Source: Trichomonas vaginalis G3 (taxonomy: Eukaryota; Parabasalia; Trichomonadida; Trichomonadidae). Taken from it: DNA of 64,000 bases. Made by a program: the position numbers and the translations under genes. The stretch is from positions 6,200,001-6,264,000 of the forward strand of contig NC_067205.1 of the NCBI RefSeq assembly GCF_026262505.1, given 5' to 3'. Every line of letters begins with the position of its first letter. The first letter of the stretch is position 1. Below the pieces are notes generated by a model. That model saw only the letters and a list, made by a program, of their open reading frames with translations, searched no databases and had not been told where the DNA came from. Of this stretch, positions 51,474 to 61,986 are shown piece after piece.

Positions 51474-51656
51474 TTATTTTATCATCATTTTATTAAGTTC
51501 ATCTTTAGTTAATAATTTGAATGGATTCACTAATGTTCCACCTTGAGCCACAACACTTGCCCCGGCTAATTGTGAAGAACCTGGGATAAGTACTCCATGA
51601 AATGATTTCATTGGTATCATTAATTTAGAAATAGTTGGCTTAATTAATTTTGTCAT
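51474..51656 (-). CDS. 60-residue hypothetical protein (PB)
   Basis: Begins MTKLIKPTISKLMIPMKSFH, then a small-residue segment SSQLAGASVVAQGGTL and a charged end. It could be a small capsid-associated protein or the remnant of one. It lies 121 bp downstream of the end of the spike region, on the same strand. No family is recognised. Confidence 0.35.
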   Translation of the reverse strand: MTKLIKPTISKLMIPMKSFHGVLIPGSSQLAGASVVAQGGTLVNPFKLLTKDELNKMMIK

Positions 51657-51777
51657 TTATGATAAAAATAAAATGTTAAATTATGTCGTTCTAAAGTTTG
51701 TGAAACAAACATTGAACGTTCATTGAACGCGGTAAGCCTAGATCCTTTGGGTCAAGTCTCAAGCGCATTCATTGAAT

Positions 51778-53706
51778 GCGGTACCATGCATAAACTGTAA
51801 TATACGGTGGCATATAATCTTTACCCAAACCTGTTGAATTTGTTGTGAAAGTGTGTGAATGATTTCCTTCTGGTTCAGTTGCTCGAAAAGTCTTTTTTGC
51901 TGAATGGTTATAATCTGGAGATAAAACGTCATTGCCAGCTTCATAGTCTGAGTTGTATAATGGGTGGTCTCTTAATGAGTGGTTATGGTCGCCAGAAAAG
52001 TTTGTAGTTCCTGTATGTTTATGTGGTGGAAGATTTGCTTCTTTAATTTTCTTTGAACCACCCGTTTGTTTTGAAAATTTCGCACAGTATATGAATTTGT
52101 CTACAATCTGTTTCCACGTACCAAAACCTAAAACACTTGCTGGATTTGTTGAGTTCATTGATGTATATATTGAACCAACGGGGTAAATTATCTCAAGAAT
52201 TGTATTTAATCCATTATGAATATTGAATTTATTATATAATATTGAAACTGGGTGAGAAATTAAAATTGGTCTTGTCATCAATATTAACGTATTATTTTTG
52301 AATATTGCTTTTCAAACATCTTGAAATTTTGTGATTTCAGACCAATTTTTTCCATCACTACTGATATTTACTAAATCACCACATCCAAAAGCAATGAAAT
52401 ACCCATCAATATAAAATAAATTTGTAAATCTATAATTTCGAGTATATTTTGGAGTAAATGAATAAACCAATTCCCAACTTGGTGTTTTCTCTGGATCCTG
52501 TGAAAAATCTTGTGATAAATAAATATGTCTGTTATAACTTACAGGATATGAATACACCATACCACCTGAAACAAGAACACAAACATTTGAAGTATAACAT
52601 AAAGCTTCAATGTCTCCATCAGCTTGAAAAATTTGTTCAAAACGACCAAATGGTATTGAATATGATCTATAAATTTTATCATTTTGTAGGATAAAATACA
52701 TGCTGTTAATGTAATATCATTTACTTGTATAATCAATTTTCAAATCTGATGACATCATACTAAACATATAATAACTTATCCCATCCTCACTAATGAAAAT
52801 TTGATTGACTTCATAAATTAGTACCCATTTATTATTAACGCATCTAATAGGTTTATTTGGATATTTAAATTTAGCATCTTGATTTAAATTACATTTGAAC
52901 CATTGGATACAATTGAATGAATAACAAGGGCAAAAATCATCTCCAACCGTTATCATTCCCATAAATTTACCGTTATTATATTCAACATATAAAATTCTTG
53001 GATTAATGATTGGCTCTCGTGTATCAGGATTCAAAACAGATGGAGTAAATGATTCATAGTTTTTAAAATCATTTGTTTTAAAATAATAAAACACTCCAGC
53101 TGTATAAAATAAATACATGGTCACTCCATCGAAACATAACCATTCAATAGATTGAAATGTTTTATCTGATGATTTCATAAAATTTAAAAATGGTGGAGTA
53201 AAATAGATCTCTGATTGTTTTATTTCTTCATTAACAAATGATATATCAGCTTTCTTTGCTAACTCAGTATTAATGAATGAAATAACTTTTTCCTTATCTG
53301 CCTTCTTATTTAATTCAGTATTAACGTATTCCTTATCTACCTTCTTCATTATGTCATTTAGGAAACCTTCTATAAATTTCTCATTTAAATTAAATCTTCC
53401 AATATTCAAAACTTTAGGAAATGCATTTAATGCGTAATATCTCTGTTCTTCTGGTGGAATTGATGTTATATCATCCGTTATTCCTTTAATTTTTGAATTC
53501 ATAAATAAAATTTCTTTTATATTTGATATCACTGCACCTCCTTTGCAAACGAATTCGAAATGGTCATTTTTCAATACTATCTCCAAATCTCCATATTTCA
53601 ACCTTTGCGTTTGTTCTGCCGTCTTTGAATTATATGCATATATGGCGTATGTAATGGTCTGAAGGACCTGGGTGCTTTGTGCCTTAAGTTGCTGTTGTTT
53701 AATCAT
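51778..53706 (-). pseudogene. phage tail-fibre-like spike region with BNR-like repeats (PB)
   Basis: Read leftwards from 53706: an N-terminal segment with QVLQTITYAIYAYNSKTAEQ, then KKADKEKVISFINTELAKKA coiled-coil linkers. Next are Asp-box-like repeats of a beta propeller (YYFKTNDFKNYESF, CYSFNCIQWFKCNLN, ISEDGISYYMFS, ISSDGKNWSEIT). The collar/baseplate-type end has IYPVGSIYTSMNSTNPASVL, TWKQIVDKFIY, GGSKKIKEANLPPHKH, GNHSHTF and MPPYITVYAWYRI. This is the same end domain as in PA but with a different middle. It would be an attachment protein, possibly binding glycans. A few interruptions are visible. Confidence 0.7.
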
Positions 53707-53759
53707 TTATTACGATTTAAAAATAAATATTTACTCCGTTATCTCATCAGCTATTTTTT

Positions 53760-54471
53760 CTATTTGAAATTGCCATAATATATTTCATTCATAAATTCTA
53801 AATCACAATCAAATAGGTCAGTTATTCTAAATTTAATATTTGATAAATCTTTTGAATGAAGAATAAATGAATTCCCGGATAATTGAAACGGATATGATAA
53901 AGAAAATGTGTTTAAGTTGATGGATAAAATGTTTTGTATTGATGGGTAAGAGTTAGGGTTTAATGTTTGATGTGAAAATCTCATTGGGGTATTAACTTTA
54001 TCACATTTGATTAAAATGAAATTGGAACCAGTGTCAGAATACAAAACATCCCCAACATCTTTTTCAAAATTTAATATCCCAAACAATGAACGAAGATGAG
54101 GAGTACAAAATTTAATTTTCAGCGGAAATTTAATAAGGTTATTTATTTCATCAAGTTCAAAAAGTTTATCAGGTTTTGATTTAAAATTTTCTTCATACCA
54201 TACGATAAATGATTCATTTAAATAACTTAAAATCATGTTAATATCCCATTTCGCTATCACATTATTTATATACATATCATACGTTTTTTCAAGGTCTACG
54301 ACCCCGCCGCTATGGCTCATGGTCATCTTTAATAAATGATATATAATCTGAAGGGTCTAAAAGAATGGGATTAAATTTACCACTCACAGAAACGAGAGTA
54401 ACATTATAAATTCCGCTAACTGTTAAATTTAATTCACAGTTATTATTCGAAATAATATTGATAATTGACAT
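53760..54471 (-). pseudogene. minor capsid (penton-like) candidate region (PB)
   Basis: ATG at 54471 begins MSIINIISNNNCELNLTVSG. The remainder has beta-rich segments: FPLKIKFCTPHLRSLFGI, SDTGSNFILIKCDKVNTPMR, SINLNTFSLSYPFQL, IKFRITDLFDCDLEFM. It lies beside the CCG-motif protein, as in PA. A single jelly roll is plausible. About one interruption is visible. Confidence 0.45.
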
Positions 54472-54490
54472 TTTTATTACGATTAAAAAT
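54472..54490. promoter_or_regulatory. 19-bp bidirectional promoter candidate (PB)
   Basis: TTTTATTACGATTAAAAAT is the whole space between divergent start codons at 54471 and 54491. It has the same T-rich to A-rich symmetry as the PA spacers, with ATTACGAT in the centre. Confidence 0.45.
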
Positions 54491-54970
54491 ATGGTAAAGC
54501 GTTATTTTCCAGTGATAAATAAAACTAGAATAAGATTACCTCAAGAATTCATAAATTCAACGAATAAGAAATTCATTCATGTTATAAATTTTAGTGTTTT
54601 CAGAAAATATGAGTCAGTGTCATATTCATCAACAGGTTATATTTCACTTCATTCAAATTTAGTTCAATCAAACCCATATAATGACCATTTCATAAGATTT
54701 TCAGATGGTATTAAAAATGTAATTGATAGATTAAAATATGAACAGATTGACAATATCGAATTTTTGGAATTTTGGTTTAAATATCCCGATGGAAAAAAGA
54801 TTGAAGTTAAAGATAAAGCTGATACTATAACAAAAACAATTACAATGACCGATCCGGATAGTGGGGAACAAAAAGAAATAAAACAAACGATAGAAACTGG
54901 TGAAAGGTCAATTATTATTGATTATGATTCAAAGGATTATTATTCGATAATGTTAATGCTTGAATATTAA
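54491..54970 (+). CDS. beta-rich hypothetical virion-type protein (PB)
   Basis: 159 residues from ATG 54491: MVKRYFPVINKTRIRLPQEF, FIHVINFSVFRKYESVSYSS, FLEFWFKYPDGKKIEV, a Thr/Lys-rich linker and RSIIIDYDSKDYYSIMLMLE. The alternating hydrophobic pattern points to a beta fold, perhaps a second minor capsid protein. It is the only plus-strand gene in this block and overlaps the end of the convergent CCG-motif gene by 4 bp. Unidentified. Confidence 0.5.
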   Translation: MVKRYFPVINKTRIRLPQEFINSTNKKFIHVINFSVFRKYESVSYSSTGYISLHSNLVQSNPYNDHFIRFSDGIKNVIDRLKYEQIDNIEFLEFWFKYPDGKKIEVKDKADTITKTITMTDPDSGEQKEIKQTIETGERSIIIDYDSKDYYSIMLMLEY

Positions 54971-55623
54971 ATAGCCTTAACAAAGAATTTTTCAAGTGAT
55001 ATTTTATATTCATCAACTATTTTATTATAAATATCATTATATGTTAAATGAAGTTCAGTTGTTGTTCCGTTCTTTGATATCTTAATTGTGCTAATATCCT
55101 TTATAGGATTTATTTTTGCAACTGTTCCGCAGCATGAAACCTCATCATCTATGAAAAATTGAATCTTAACGTCTGAATCTTGAACATCACAAAGAATGGC
55201 GATAATGTGAATTAATGATTCATAAGGTAAAATAATTAAACCGGATTGATCAATTAAATTTATTATTGAATCATAATTATTAATTATTATATCACGGTAA
55301 ATTTTCATTAATTCAGAATTAATGTCTATTTTATATGGGTTATCAAGTGGTGCTGGGTATGTTGGATAAGTGGGAATTTCAACAGGTTCTTTACCGGGTT
55401 CAGATAAAATGATTGGGTCTCCATCTTCTTTATTTTGCTCCTCCTCCTTTTTCGGTAAGTCACGAGTTAATAAATTTGGTTGAGTTGCTGACCTTGTTAA
55501 TTCAGGGCTAACATTAACTTTAACATTTTGAATAATTCGTGATTTATCATCATTTACGTTATAACCAACCGTAATCTCTGCTTTTGCGTTAGTGTTCTTT
55601 TGACTAGTGAAACGTCTTCTCAT
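54967..55623 (-). CDS. conserved Maverick protein with CCG motif (PB)
   Basis: 218 residues; alignable with PA 11105-11686. It has a basic N-terminus (MRRRFTSQKN), Asn/Val-rich strands, a Pro-rich linker (PVEIPTYPTYPAPLDNPYKI), a helical middle (MKIYRDIIINNYDSIINLID) and the block DDEVSCCGTVAKINPIKDIS with KNGTTTELHLTYNDIYNKI. Conservation in two distant Maverick families and constant position near the minor capsid candidate suggest a virion component. No enzyme motif. Confidence 0.65.
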   Translation of the reverse strand: MRRRFTSQKNTNAKAEITVGYNVNDDKSRIIQNVKVNVSPELTRSATQPNLLTRDLPKKEEEQNKEDGDPIILSEPGKEPVEIPTYPTYPAPLDNPYKIDINSELMKIYRDIIINNYDSIINLIDQSGLIILPYESLIHIIAILCDVQDSDVKIQFFIDDEVSCCGTVAKINPIKDISTIKISKNGTTTELHLTYNDIYNKIVDEYKISLEKFFVKAI

Positions 55624-55659
55624 TTATAATCGAATAAAAAAATATATTTAAACTTTTAT

Positions 55660-56554
55660 TTTGCTGGAAGTTTTGAATCTATTATTCCCTGTATTTGTTC
55701 TTGAAGTTGATTTTTAGCTGGTTCATTGTAATTAATAGACCTAATATATTCATTAATTGCATTCTTATAATCATCTGATTTCTCAAATTTTCTTTTATCT
55801 GATTCCTTAACTAAATCATAAGTTAAACCACGTTGCTGATATAATGGTTTCTTAATTAAATCTTTGAATGCTTGAGATAAAGCACCTGATGCAATTCTTG
55901 CTACTATAATTGGTTGGAATTGTTGTTTAAGTTCATCTTTAACATTTGCGAAAACTGGATCGAATAAAGCAACTTTAAAGAATTTCTTAGCTGAAATTTC
56001 AGGTCTAATATTTGCATATTGACCATCAAACTGGTTAGAATATTGTGGTAATCCATCCGGTCCCTCTTCAATAGCATTTAATTCTTCATTGAAATAAGAA
56101 TATGGATTATAACGGTATGAATTAATTGGACCATCTTACCTTCTCCAATGTATTGTTTAACAGCTTTTCCATTTTCATCAAATTGCATAGGATAACGTTC
56201 ATTATATGCTTTACGTTTAGGATAATCAGTTATAGTTAATTTATAACCATTTATGACTTTAATATTACCTTGACCATCAGTAACGAAAACTTCATTTATA
56301 CCATCAGGTTTTCCATTTGGACCCGTAATGTCTGCTTCGTGTGCTTCCCAATTTGGACCTTGACGTTTGGCATATGCTTGAGCTTCTGGTAATGTTAAAA
56401 CGTTTCTCATTTGTTTAAACATCTTTTTGAAGACCAGCAACAATATGAACTAATTCTTTCATTCCATCAGGAACTTTCATAGTTCTATTATATGCACCCT
56501 TTTTGTTTGTTCCTTGTTTTAATGGAACCTGTAGAAGATTTGCTATTTCTGTCA
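55660..56554 (-). pseudogene. structural-type hypothetical region (PB)
   Basis: Starts at ATG 56554 ([20 protein letters not shown]). Further segments are VLTLPEAQAYAKRQGPNWEA, GNIKVINGYKLTITDYPKRK and KFFKVALFDPVFANVKDELK, and the region ends GIIDSKLPAK. It lies between the ATPase and the CCG-motif gene, that is, in the morphogenesis block. The role is unknown; it could correspond by position to one of the large unassigned PA proteins, but I see no alignment. About two interruptions are visible. Confidence 0.4.
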
Positions 56555-56595
56555 TGTTTAATTATAAATAAAAAATAAAAATTAATTATAAAAAG

Positions 56596-57423
56596 TTAAT
56601 CAAATTTAACACCTCCTTTATTTAAATCAACTATTATTTTTCCATGTTCACCTAATTGCTGATATTGTGTGTAAAGTTCATTAATGCTCATTGGTAAATT
56701 CACTTGATAAAGCATAACGTTCAACTGTTGACGACTAAACCCACTGAAAATGAAAAGGGTTGATAGATTTGATTTAATGTTTGTGCTTAATGCTTTGAAG
56801 TATTGAACAGCCATGAAGAATGAACACTGAATGTGTCGACATTGAGTTAATAATTGATTAAAATATGATTTCTCATTTGTTATTAGTTTTGATTTCACTG
56901 CATCATCTAGAAAAATGAGTGAATGCAAAAATTCTCTATCAAAATTTGAAATAGAAAGTGTTTCAAATAATTCATCCCGTTGTTTATCAATAATTTTATC
57001 CTCTAATCCTTGCTTCTTGATTGTATTATATAATTCTTTATACATTAAAAAGTTTTTTAAATAATCTTCTGCTTCTTCTTGTGATAAATAAATAATTGGA
57101 ATTTTGATTAAATGCTTTAAAGATTCAAATGTATCATCTGAATGTGAACCTGAACGGTTGATATAAATTAACACATGTGAATAGGGGGAAGTGTTAGCAA
57201 TAATGATAATTTGTTTTAATATCGTTAATGTTTTACCTTTATTTTGTTTACCAATTGCTGCAGTGATTGAATTTAAGTAACATTCAGAATATGGAATTTT
57301 CATTAATTTTTCCTTTGAGAGATTATTTTTATTATCACTCAATGCTTCATTAATCATATCATCTATGTATGTATTATATACTCCCGCTAATTCTTCATAA
57401 GGAGTGGATGAATTTAAATCCAT
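56596..57423 (-). CDS. FtsK/HerA-type packaging ATPase (PB)
   Basis: 275 residues. Walker A is ITAAIGKQNKGKTLTILKQI and Walker B LHSLIFLDDAVKSKL. They are followed by a Q-C-R-H-I-Q-C-S-F-F-M-A-V-Q sensor-like segment and FIFSGFSRQQLNVML. The order and the distance of Walker A to B match the PA ATPase and viral packaging ATPases. The enzyme would translocate DNA into capsids. Same strand as, and 24 bp downstream of, the MCP-like region. Confidence 0.85.
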   Translation of the reverse strand: MDLNSSTPYEELAGVYNTYIDDMINEALSDNKNNLSKEKLMKIPYSECYLNSITAAIGKQNKGKTLTILKQIIIIANTSPYSHVLIYINRSGSHSDDTFESLKHLIKIPIIYLSQEEAEDYLKNFLMYKELYNTIKKQGLEDKIIDKQRDELFETLSISNFDREFLHSLIFLDDAVKSKLITNEKSYFNQLLTQCRHIQCSFFMAVQYFKALSTNIKSNLSTLFIFSGFSRQQLNVMLYQVNLPMSINELYTQYQQLGEHGKIIVDLNKGGVKFD

Positions 57424-57447
57424 TTAATCAAAAATAAATTTATAATT

Positions 57448-59090
57448 TTAAACATTTCTATTCATCAATATTTCATCATATGAACTTCTATACTGTGGTG
57501 GTGTACCTGTTGGATGATATTTCAAACCTTCATCCGGTGTCCATGTCCAATATGTAGTCCTAGTAAACCAAACCTGAGGAGGATTTGTCACCTTTGAACA
57601 GTAAGTGTCATTTTCACCCTGAATGATTGGATATGCTTTTCACTTGTACTGTAACTTGTGAGTTGAAAGTTTCTAATCCATCAAAGAATATACCCGCTCC
57701 ATCACGTTGAACTGGAATAGTGCATAAGAATGAAGTTTGGTCTTTCCATGTTCTAGCTAATGGCGTGCCATCATCTGCATTCAGTGGTCTAGTTAATGAG
57801 TCCTCGTATTCTTCTGTGCATTCATTCACTCCATCTAAATCAGAAGCTTGAAGCATACGTGTAAAGAATATGTCACCCACTGTGGTCATCGCTTGATCGG
57901 GGAAGTTTCTGGAATCTATAGTGACCTGAAGACCTCGAAGCATTGGATTTTCTAAAACTGTTCTTTGCATTGCATTCTTCGGAAATGCTAACACAACATC
58001 TTGTAACATTATGAAGAGCGTATGAGAATCTGAACTGATACCTTCAGGAGTGATGCAACCTCCATTTAGTGAACGAACGTCAATATGTTGAGCTGGAATC
58101 ATGAATGGATCTTCCTTACTAAATAAACGTGGTATTGCTTTAACTGATTCTTCAATTAAACCGTATCCTGGTGTAATGCATTTATCCTCTAAAACTTCCA
58201 TCTTTGTGCATGAAATAATAACGTCATCAACTGTTGCGTCAGCAGATGTAGCGGCTAAGCTTGTAATTAATTTGGCAGGAAGTCCGATTTGTTGGAATTT
58301 GCGATCATATTTATAAACATGATTCATAATCTTTTCATAATTTTCATCAGTTATCTTTTCATAAACGTAATTTTGTAAATCAGCAACTCTTAACGGGTCA
58401 ACCTGACAAAATACTAAAGTATCCCTGAAAACATAATATTTAAGAATGATTTCACCAAATGATTTAGGATAATCATCGAACGCCTGAAATGCTAACAAAT
58501 CATTTACCGGAATAATCATATCAAAAGTGACATCAACTTCTTCATTTGCTTTCTTGAAAACTTCTGAAGGGTTAATATATTTACCACATACTGAGTTATC
58601 ATATTTTTTGAACATTATTATATAACGAATGAACAAACTTTTTAACTTTCCTTTCTGATTTTGGTTTATATGTTGCAAATGCGAAAGATTCACGGGCGCA
58701 ATCCATCTGAAGATAACCGGCATCACCTCTTTCGGTTTCTACTTCTAATTGTTTAAAGCTTTGATTTGATGATTTGTAACCAACAAATAAACGCATGCAT
58801 TTAAAAAGCGCATCACATGTGAAAGCTTTATTTGAAACTAGAGTTGCTTTAACTTTGCGTTTAATATATGTGTCACCTAATTGGTTCACATCATGAGCCG
58901 GATTTGTAATTCTTAAATGAGTTTGTTTATCATCAAAATATGGAGCATCAGAGTCATAACATGAACTTTCAAGTTCTCTATAATATCTTCTACCGTCATT
59001 CTTTGCGAATATTTCATTTATCTTTTCGAATGAATGAAACACATTTCCATTAATCGGTTTAGTGTTTGGCACCAAATAGTTAGTCGTCAT
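57448..59090 (-). pseudogene. major capsid protein-like region (PB)
   Basis: About 540 codons. Segments in order are VPNTKPINGNVFHSFEKINE, THLRITNPAHDVNQLGDTYI, FDMIIPVNDLLAFQAFDDYP, GEIILKYYVFRDTLVFCQVD, a long helical and loop insertion, and PMLRGLQVTIDSRNFPDQAM. The end has PPQVWFTRTTYWTWTPDEGL. Length, beta-strand pattern and position next to the ATPase fit the double-jelly-roll MCP of Polintons. About two interruptions are visible. Confidence 0.6.
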
Positions 59091-59159
59091 TTATTAATAA
59101 ATAAAAAATCAAAATTAAAAGATGAAAATGAATTTTTAATTTTAATGAAATAATCAACT

Positions 59160-59375
59160 ATGGCTGCAGGTATATTTAAGAAACTGTGGGATAAAGTAAA
59201 AAGAGGAGCGAGTAAAGTTTGGGAAACATTGAAGAAGGGGGCAGATTGGATATTTAAGAATAAAGAAGCAATTAGTGACGTTGCTGAATCAATAACGCCA
59301 AAAGCTGCCCCAATAAGAGAAGTATTAAATAAAGGAGAAAAAGTTTATCAAAGACTACAACCGATACTAAGATAA
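59160..59375 (+). CDS. small amphipathic pVI-like peptide 1 (PB)
   Basis: 71 residues: MAAGIFKKLWDKVKRGASKV, WETLKKGADWIFKNKEAI and a helical end. The Trp/Lys amphipathic helix recalls membrane-lytic peptides and the adenovirus protein VI helix. It begins like the convergent gene at 59400-59636 (MAAGFFKKLWDGIKKAAGW), so the two are probably duplicates that diverged after the first 20 residues. Confidence 0.55.
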   Translation: MAAGIFKKLWDKVKRGASKVWETLKKGADWIFKNKEAISDVAESITPKAAPIREVLNKGEKVYQRLQPILR

Positions 59376-59399
59376 AAATAATATTTATTTATTTTTCCA

Positions 59400-59636
59400 C
59401 TATCTACCTCCTATTTTATTAAGTATTCCTTCAGCAATTCCACCAACTGCGTTACCTGCTTGTGCTCCCATCGCTGGATTACCTGCTTTAGTACCTAATA
59501 CTCCACCTATGATAGTTCCAGCCGTTTTCGCTACTGGTGCTAAAAAGTTTGCTACAGGTTTAATAATATTTTTATGAACCCAACCCGCAGCTTTCTTAAT
59601 TCCATCCCATAATTTTTTAAAGAATCCTGCCGCCAT
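59400..59636 (-). CDS. small amphipathic pVI-like peptide 2 (PB)
   Basis: 78 residues: MAAGFFKKLWDGIKKAAGWV, then KPVANFLAPVAKTAGTIIGG and a Gly/Ala-rich hydrophobic end. The first part is an amphipathic helix like peptide 1; the second could insert into membranes. Convergent with peptide 1, 24 bp apart. A role in membrane penetration or capsid cementing is inferred from sequence type only. Confidence 0.55.
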   Translation of the reverse strand: MAAGFFKKLWDGIKKAAGWVHKNIIKPVANFLAPVAKTAGTIIGGVLGTKAGNPAMGAQAGNAVGGIAEGILNKIGGR

Positions 59637-59702
59637 TTCTGATTTAATATTAATTAAAAAATATATTTCATCACTTATATTCTAATTTTTATTTAATGAT
59701 AA

Positions 59703-60070
59703 ATGAAACCGATTTTAAAAATTAATGAAACAGAGGAGGAAGAAATAAATGAAAGCCAAAATGTTCAACAAAAAATAAACATTGTTAAACCAATTACTGA
59801 AATAAAAATTTTTTCATCTGTTGAAGAATTTAATGACTATTATGCTAACAATAAAAATTATTTGAAGAATTGACAACGTGTAAATTGAATAAAATGTTTA
59901 AAGTTGATGGATTCAAAATTTCAAAAATAAAAGGAGTGGTTAGTTTGAAATCTATTCCTCAATCAAGAATCACCGCATTAATGAAAATAGATGATTTAAC
60001 AAAAAGAATAGAAGAGATTGAAGAAAGAATAAATCAGATAATTGATATCATAAATTCAAATAATCATTAG
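59703..60070 (+). pseudogene. small Maverick protein family region (PB)
   Basis: The region encodes an acidic start (MKPILKINETEEEEINESQN), a segment with FKVDGFKISKIKGVVSLKSI, and a coiled-coil end (IDDLTKRIEEIEERINQIID). The layout of basic hairpin then coil matches the P0 gene at 2966-3208 and the PA gene at 22308-22892. Function unknown. About one interruption is visible. Confidence 0.5.
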
Positions 60071-60074
60071 TTTC

Positions 60075-60407
60075 TTAAAGTTCAATGTTGAACTCATCAA
60101 TTTCTTCTTCATCATTACCATTACCTTTAGCGAGTTTATTTACTCTTTCAACTTTATCTTTTGATAGTCTTTCGTTTAATTTTTTCTGAAGTTTTTCGTT
60201 ACCAAGTTCTAAAATTTTACACGGATGATATTTAAACCCGTTAAATTCTTTTTCCTCAGTTTTAATCATTAATCTACAAAGAACTTTAGTGAGGTGGTTT
60301 TGTTGTTTAAACCATTTATCCTTAATATTTGTTATAAATTCAATATCCGGAATTAATTCCCAAATTTTTGAATTTTCGATTAATTTACCATCAAATGCAA
60401 AAGCAAT
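60075..60407 (-). pseudogene. hypothetical gene at the PC insertion site (PB)
   Basis: On the minus strand, coding-looking sequence reads DGKLIENSKIWELIPDIEFI, then NHLTKVLCRLMIKTEEKEF and a Lys/Glu/Asp-rich end (GNDEEEIDEF). PC is inserted in it at 60408, so only this side is in the window. Family unknown. Confidence 0.5.
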
Positions 60408-60475
60408 AAAAAAAAAGGTAGTGGGGCTTCCAGGCACTTCGTGCCTTCTAGCCCTGATGTTGATGTTTAGTATAA
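60408..60475 (+). repeat. terminal inverted repeat of PC
   Basis: A run of nine A, GGTAGTGGGGCTTCCAGGCA, the hairpin GGCACTTCGTGCC and an end TTTAGTATAA, as in PA with a few differences. Confidence 0.9.
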
Positions 60476-60649
60476 ATGAAGTTTTTATTCGGAGGACTCT
60501 TCTTCTTCCTCCATTGCTTCTGGGAAGAAGCCTTCTTCTGGGTCGAAAACATTATATAATGTGTCGCTTTTCACAAATTATATATGTTTTCATGTTTTGT
60601 CACTTTTCTGTCACTTTTCAGGTAAAAACATTTTTATTATTATATATAA

Positions 60650-61444
60650 ATGAATTTTACAAAACCACCGTTACCGTTCTTTGGAAATAAGAGTAGATGT
60701 AAAGATATTATATTGAGAGAACTTAAGAAACTACCGAATGGTCTAACATTTGTAGATTTGTTCGGTGGAAGTTTCTATATATCCCATTTGTGCCATATAA
60801 TATTCCCAGACTCAAAGATTATATGCAATGACTTCGACAACTATATGGACCGTCTCAAACATATTCCAGACACAAACAAAATATTGAGTGAGTTAAAAGA
60901 AAAGATACCTATAGGTAAGATGGAACGTATACCAGTAGATAACAAAAATATTGTGAGAGAGGTTTTGAAAAAAGCAGAATATATAGACTGGGATAGTATA
61001 TCTGCTAGACTATTATATAGTGGTGCTATAAGAGTTCATGACATTGAAACACTTATGTCAAAAGTTTTATATCTTAACTATACAAATGTTTTCAAAGAGG
61101 ACATAGAAAAATATATTGAGGGTATAGAGTTTGTGAGATGTCATTGGACAGATTTGTATGAAAAATATAAAGACAAGGAAAATGTTTTCTTTATAGTGGA
61201 CCCGCCGTTCTATAACACATGGGATTTTCAATACCAAGTAGACTGGACTTTGAGAGACTCTTTAGAAACTTTAGACGTTTTACATAACCATCCATGCTTT
61301 TACTTTACATCCGATAAAAGTGGTTTGGAAACCGTTATGAGATGGTTAGAGGACATACATGACTATGAGTTTATATATGACAAGCTAGAATATGAGAGAG
61401 GTCCTATAAACTGGAGAAAGTGTCACAATAAAGAAATTTATTAG
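60650..61444 (+). CDS. DNA adenine N6-methyltransferase, D12 class (PC)
   Basis: 264-residue frame matching the PA enzyme at 27962-28780, with about 13 differences over 260 residues. SAM-binding PPLPFFGNKSRCKDII and FVDLFGGSF and the catalytic FIVDPPFYNTWDF are present. It is the first gene inside the terminal repeat, as in PA, so this position is a stable feature of the family. Confidence 0.85.
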   Translation: MNFTKPPLPFFGNKSRCKDIILRELKKLPNGLTFVDLFGGSFYISHLCHIIFPDSKIICNDFDNYMDRLKHIPDTNKILSELKEKIPIGKMERIPVDNKNIVREVLKKAEYIDWDSISARLLYSGAIRVHDIETLMSKVLYLNYTNVFKEDIEKYIEGIEFVRCHWTDLYEKYKDKENVFFIVDPPFYNTWDFQYQVDWTLRDSLETLDVLHNHPCFYFTSDKSGLETVMRWLEDIHDYEFIYDKLEYERGPINWRKCHNKEIY

Positions 61445-61451
61445 TAAGTAA

Positions 61452-61583
61452 ATGTGGTTTGAAATAGGACTACTTGTTTTAGGTTTTTTCCATTGTGTCA
61501 TTTATTTATTTGACGTGGCAGAAAAGTACAGAGAATATGAAGATGAACCAATGCCTGCAAATGTTCAGCATATGTACTCGTAA
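61452..61583 (+). CDS. 43-residue single-span membrane protein (PC)
   Basis: MWFEIGLLVLGFFHCVIYLF starts with a transmembrane helix; the acidic tail is as in PA 27846-27977. Conservation of such a short frame in both elements supports that it is a gene. Confidence 0.6.
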   Translation: MWFEIGLLVLGFFHCVIYLFDVAEKYREYEDEPMPANVQHMYS

Positions 61584-61606
61584 GAGATATTTTTATCTAA
61601 TATTAA

Positions 61607-61968
61607 ATGGACGCACAGAACTTAGCGAATGCACAGCAACCTGGACAACCAAACCCAAGAATATTCCAAATGAAGTTAGAATACAAACTGCAATGGCAAA
61701 CTATGGTCAAGTGCCAACAGATGTACAAATGCAAACTGCCATGTCAAATGACGCTGCGTTAGGTTTGCCACCATGGTATGCAAATATGAGATGGAAAGAG
61801 TTTTATACAAACCCTGAAGTGGGATATAAACAACTTTATGCAGATGACGCGAACACAGGAGTTGACCCAGAATATGTTTTCTACCAGAGGAGAAACAGAA
61901 TGTATGAGCTCCAGTTAAAGAATGCTATGGAACTCAACAGGAAACGTAAGAGACTAGGCGGACATTAG
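61607..61968 (+). pseudogene. hypothetical conserved PA/PC protein (PC copy)
   Basis: Matches 27460-27822: the repeats RIQTAMANYGQVPTD and QMQTAMSNDAALG, then PPWYANMRWKEFYTNPEVGY and RKRKRLGGH. The start at 61607 follows TTTTTATCTAATATTAA as in PA. About one interruption near the start. Confidence 0.6.
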
Positions 61969-61986
61969 ATTTTTACATATAGTAAA

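Larger units (their letters stand above)
41360..60407. mobile_element. Maverick/Polinton fossil 'PB', interrupted by PC
   Basis: A second Maverick family. Parts in order are an unknown 369-residue protein, PolB, a Pro/Gln-rich protein, integrase, a helicase cassette between inverted repeats, phage-fibre-like spike, minor capsid candidates, CCG-motif protein, unknown structural gene, ATPase, MCP-like region, two amphipathic peptides and small genes. The left border is unresolved (between about 41050 and 41440). At 60408 PC is inserted, so the right end lies outside the window. It is clearly broken, with about a dozen or more interruptions, and looks older than PA and PC. Confidence 0.85.
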
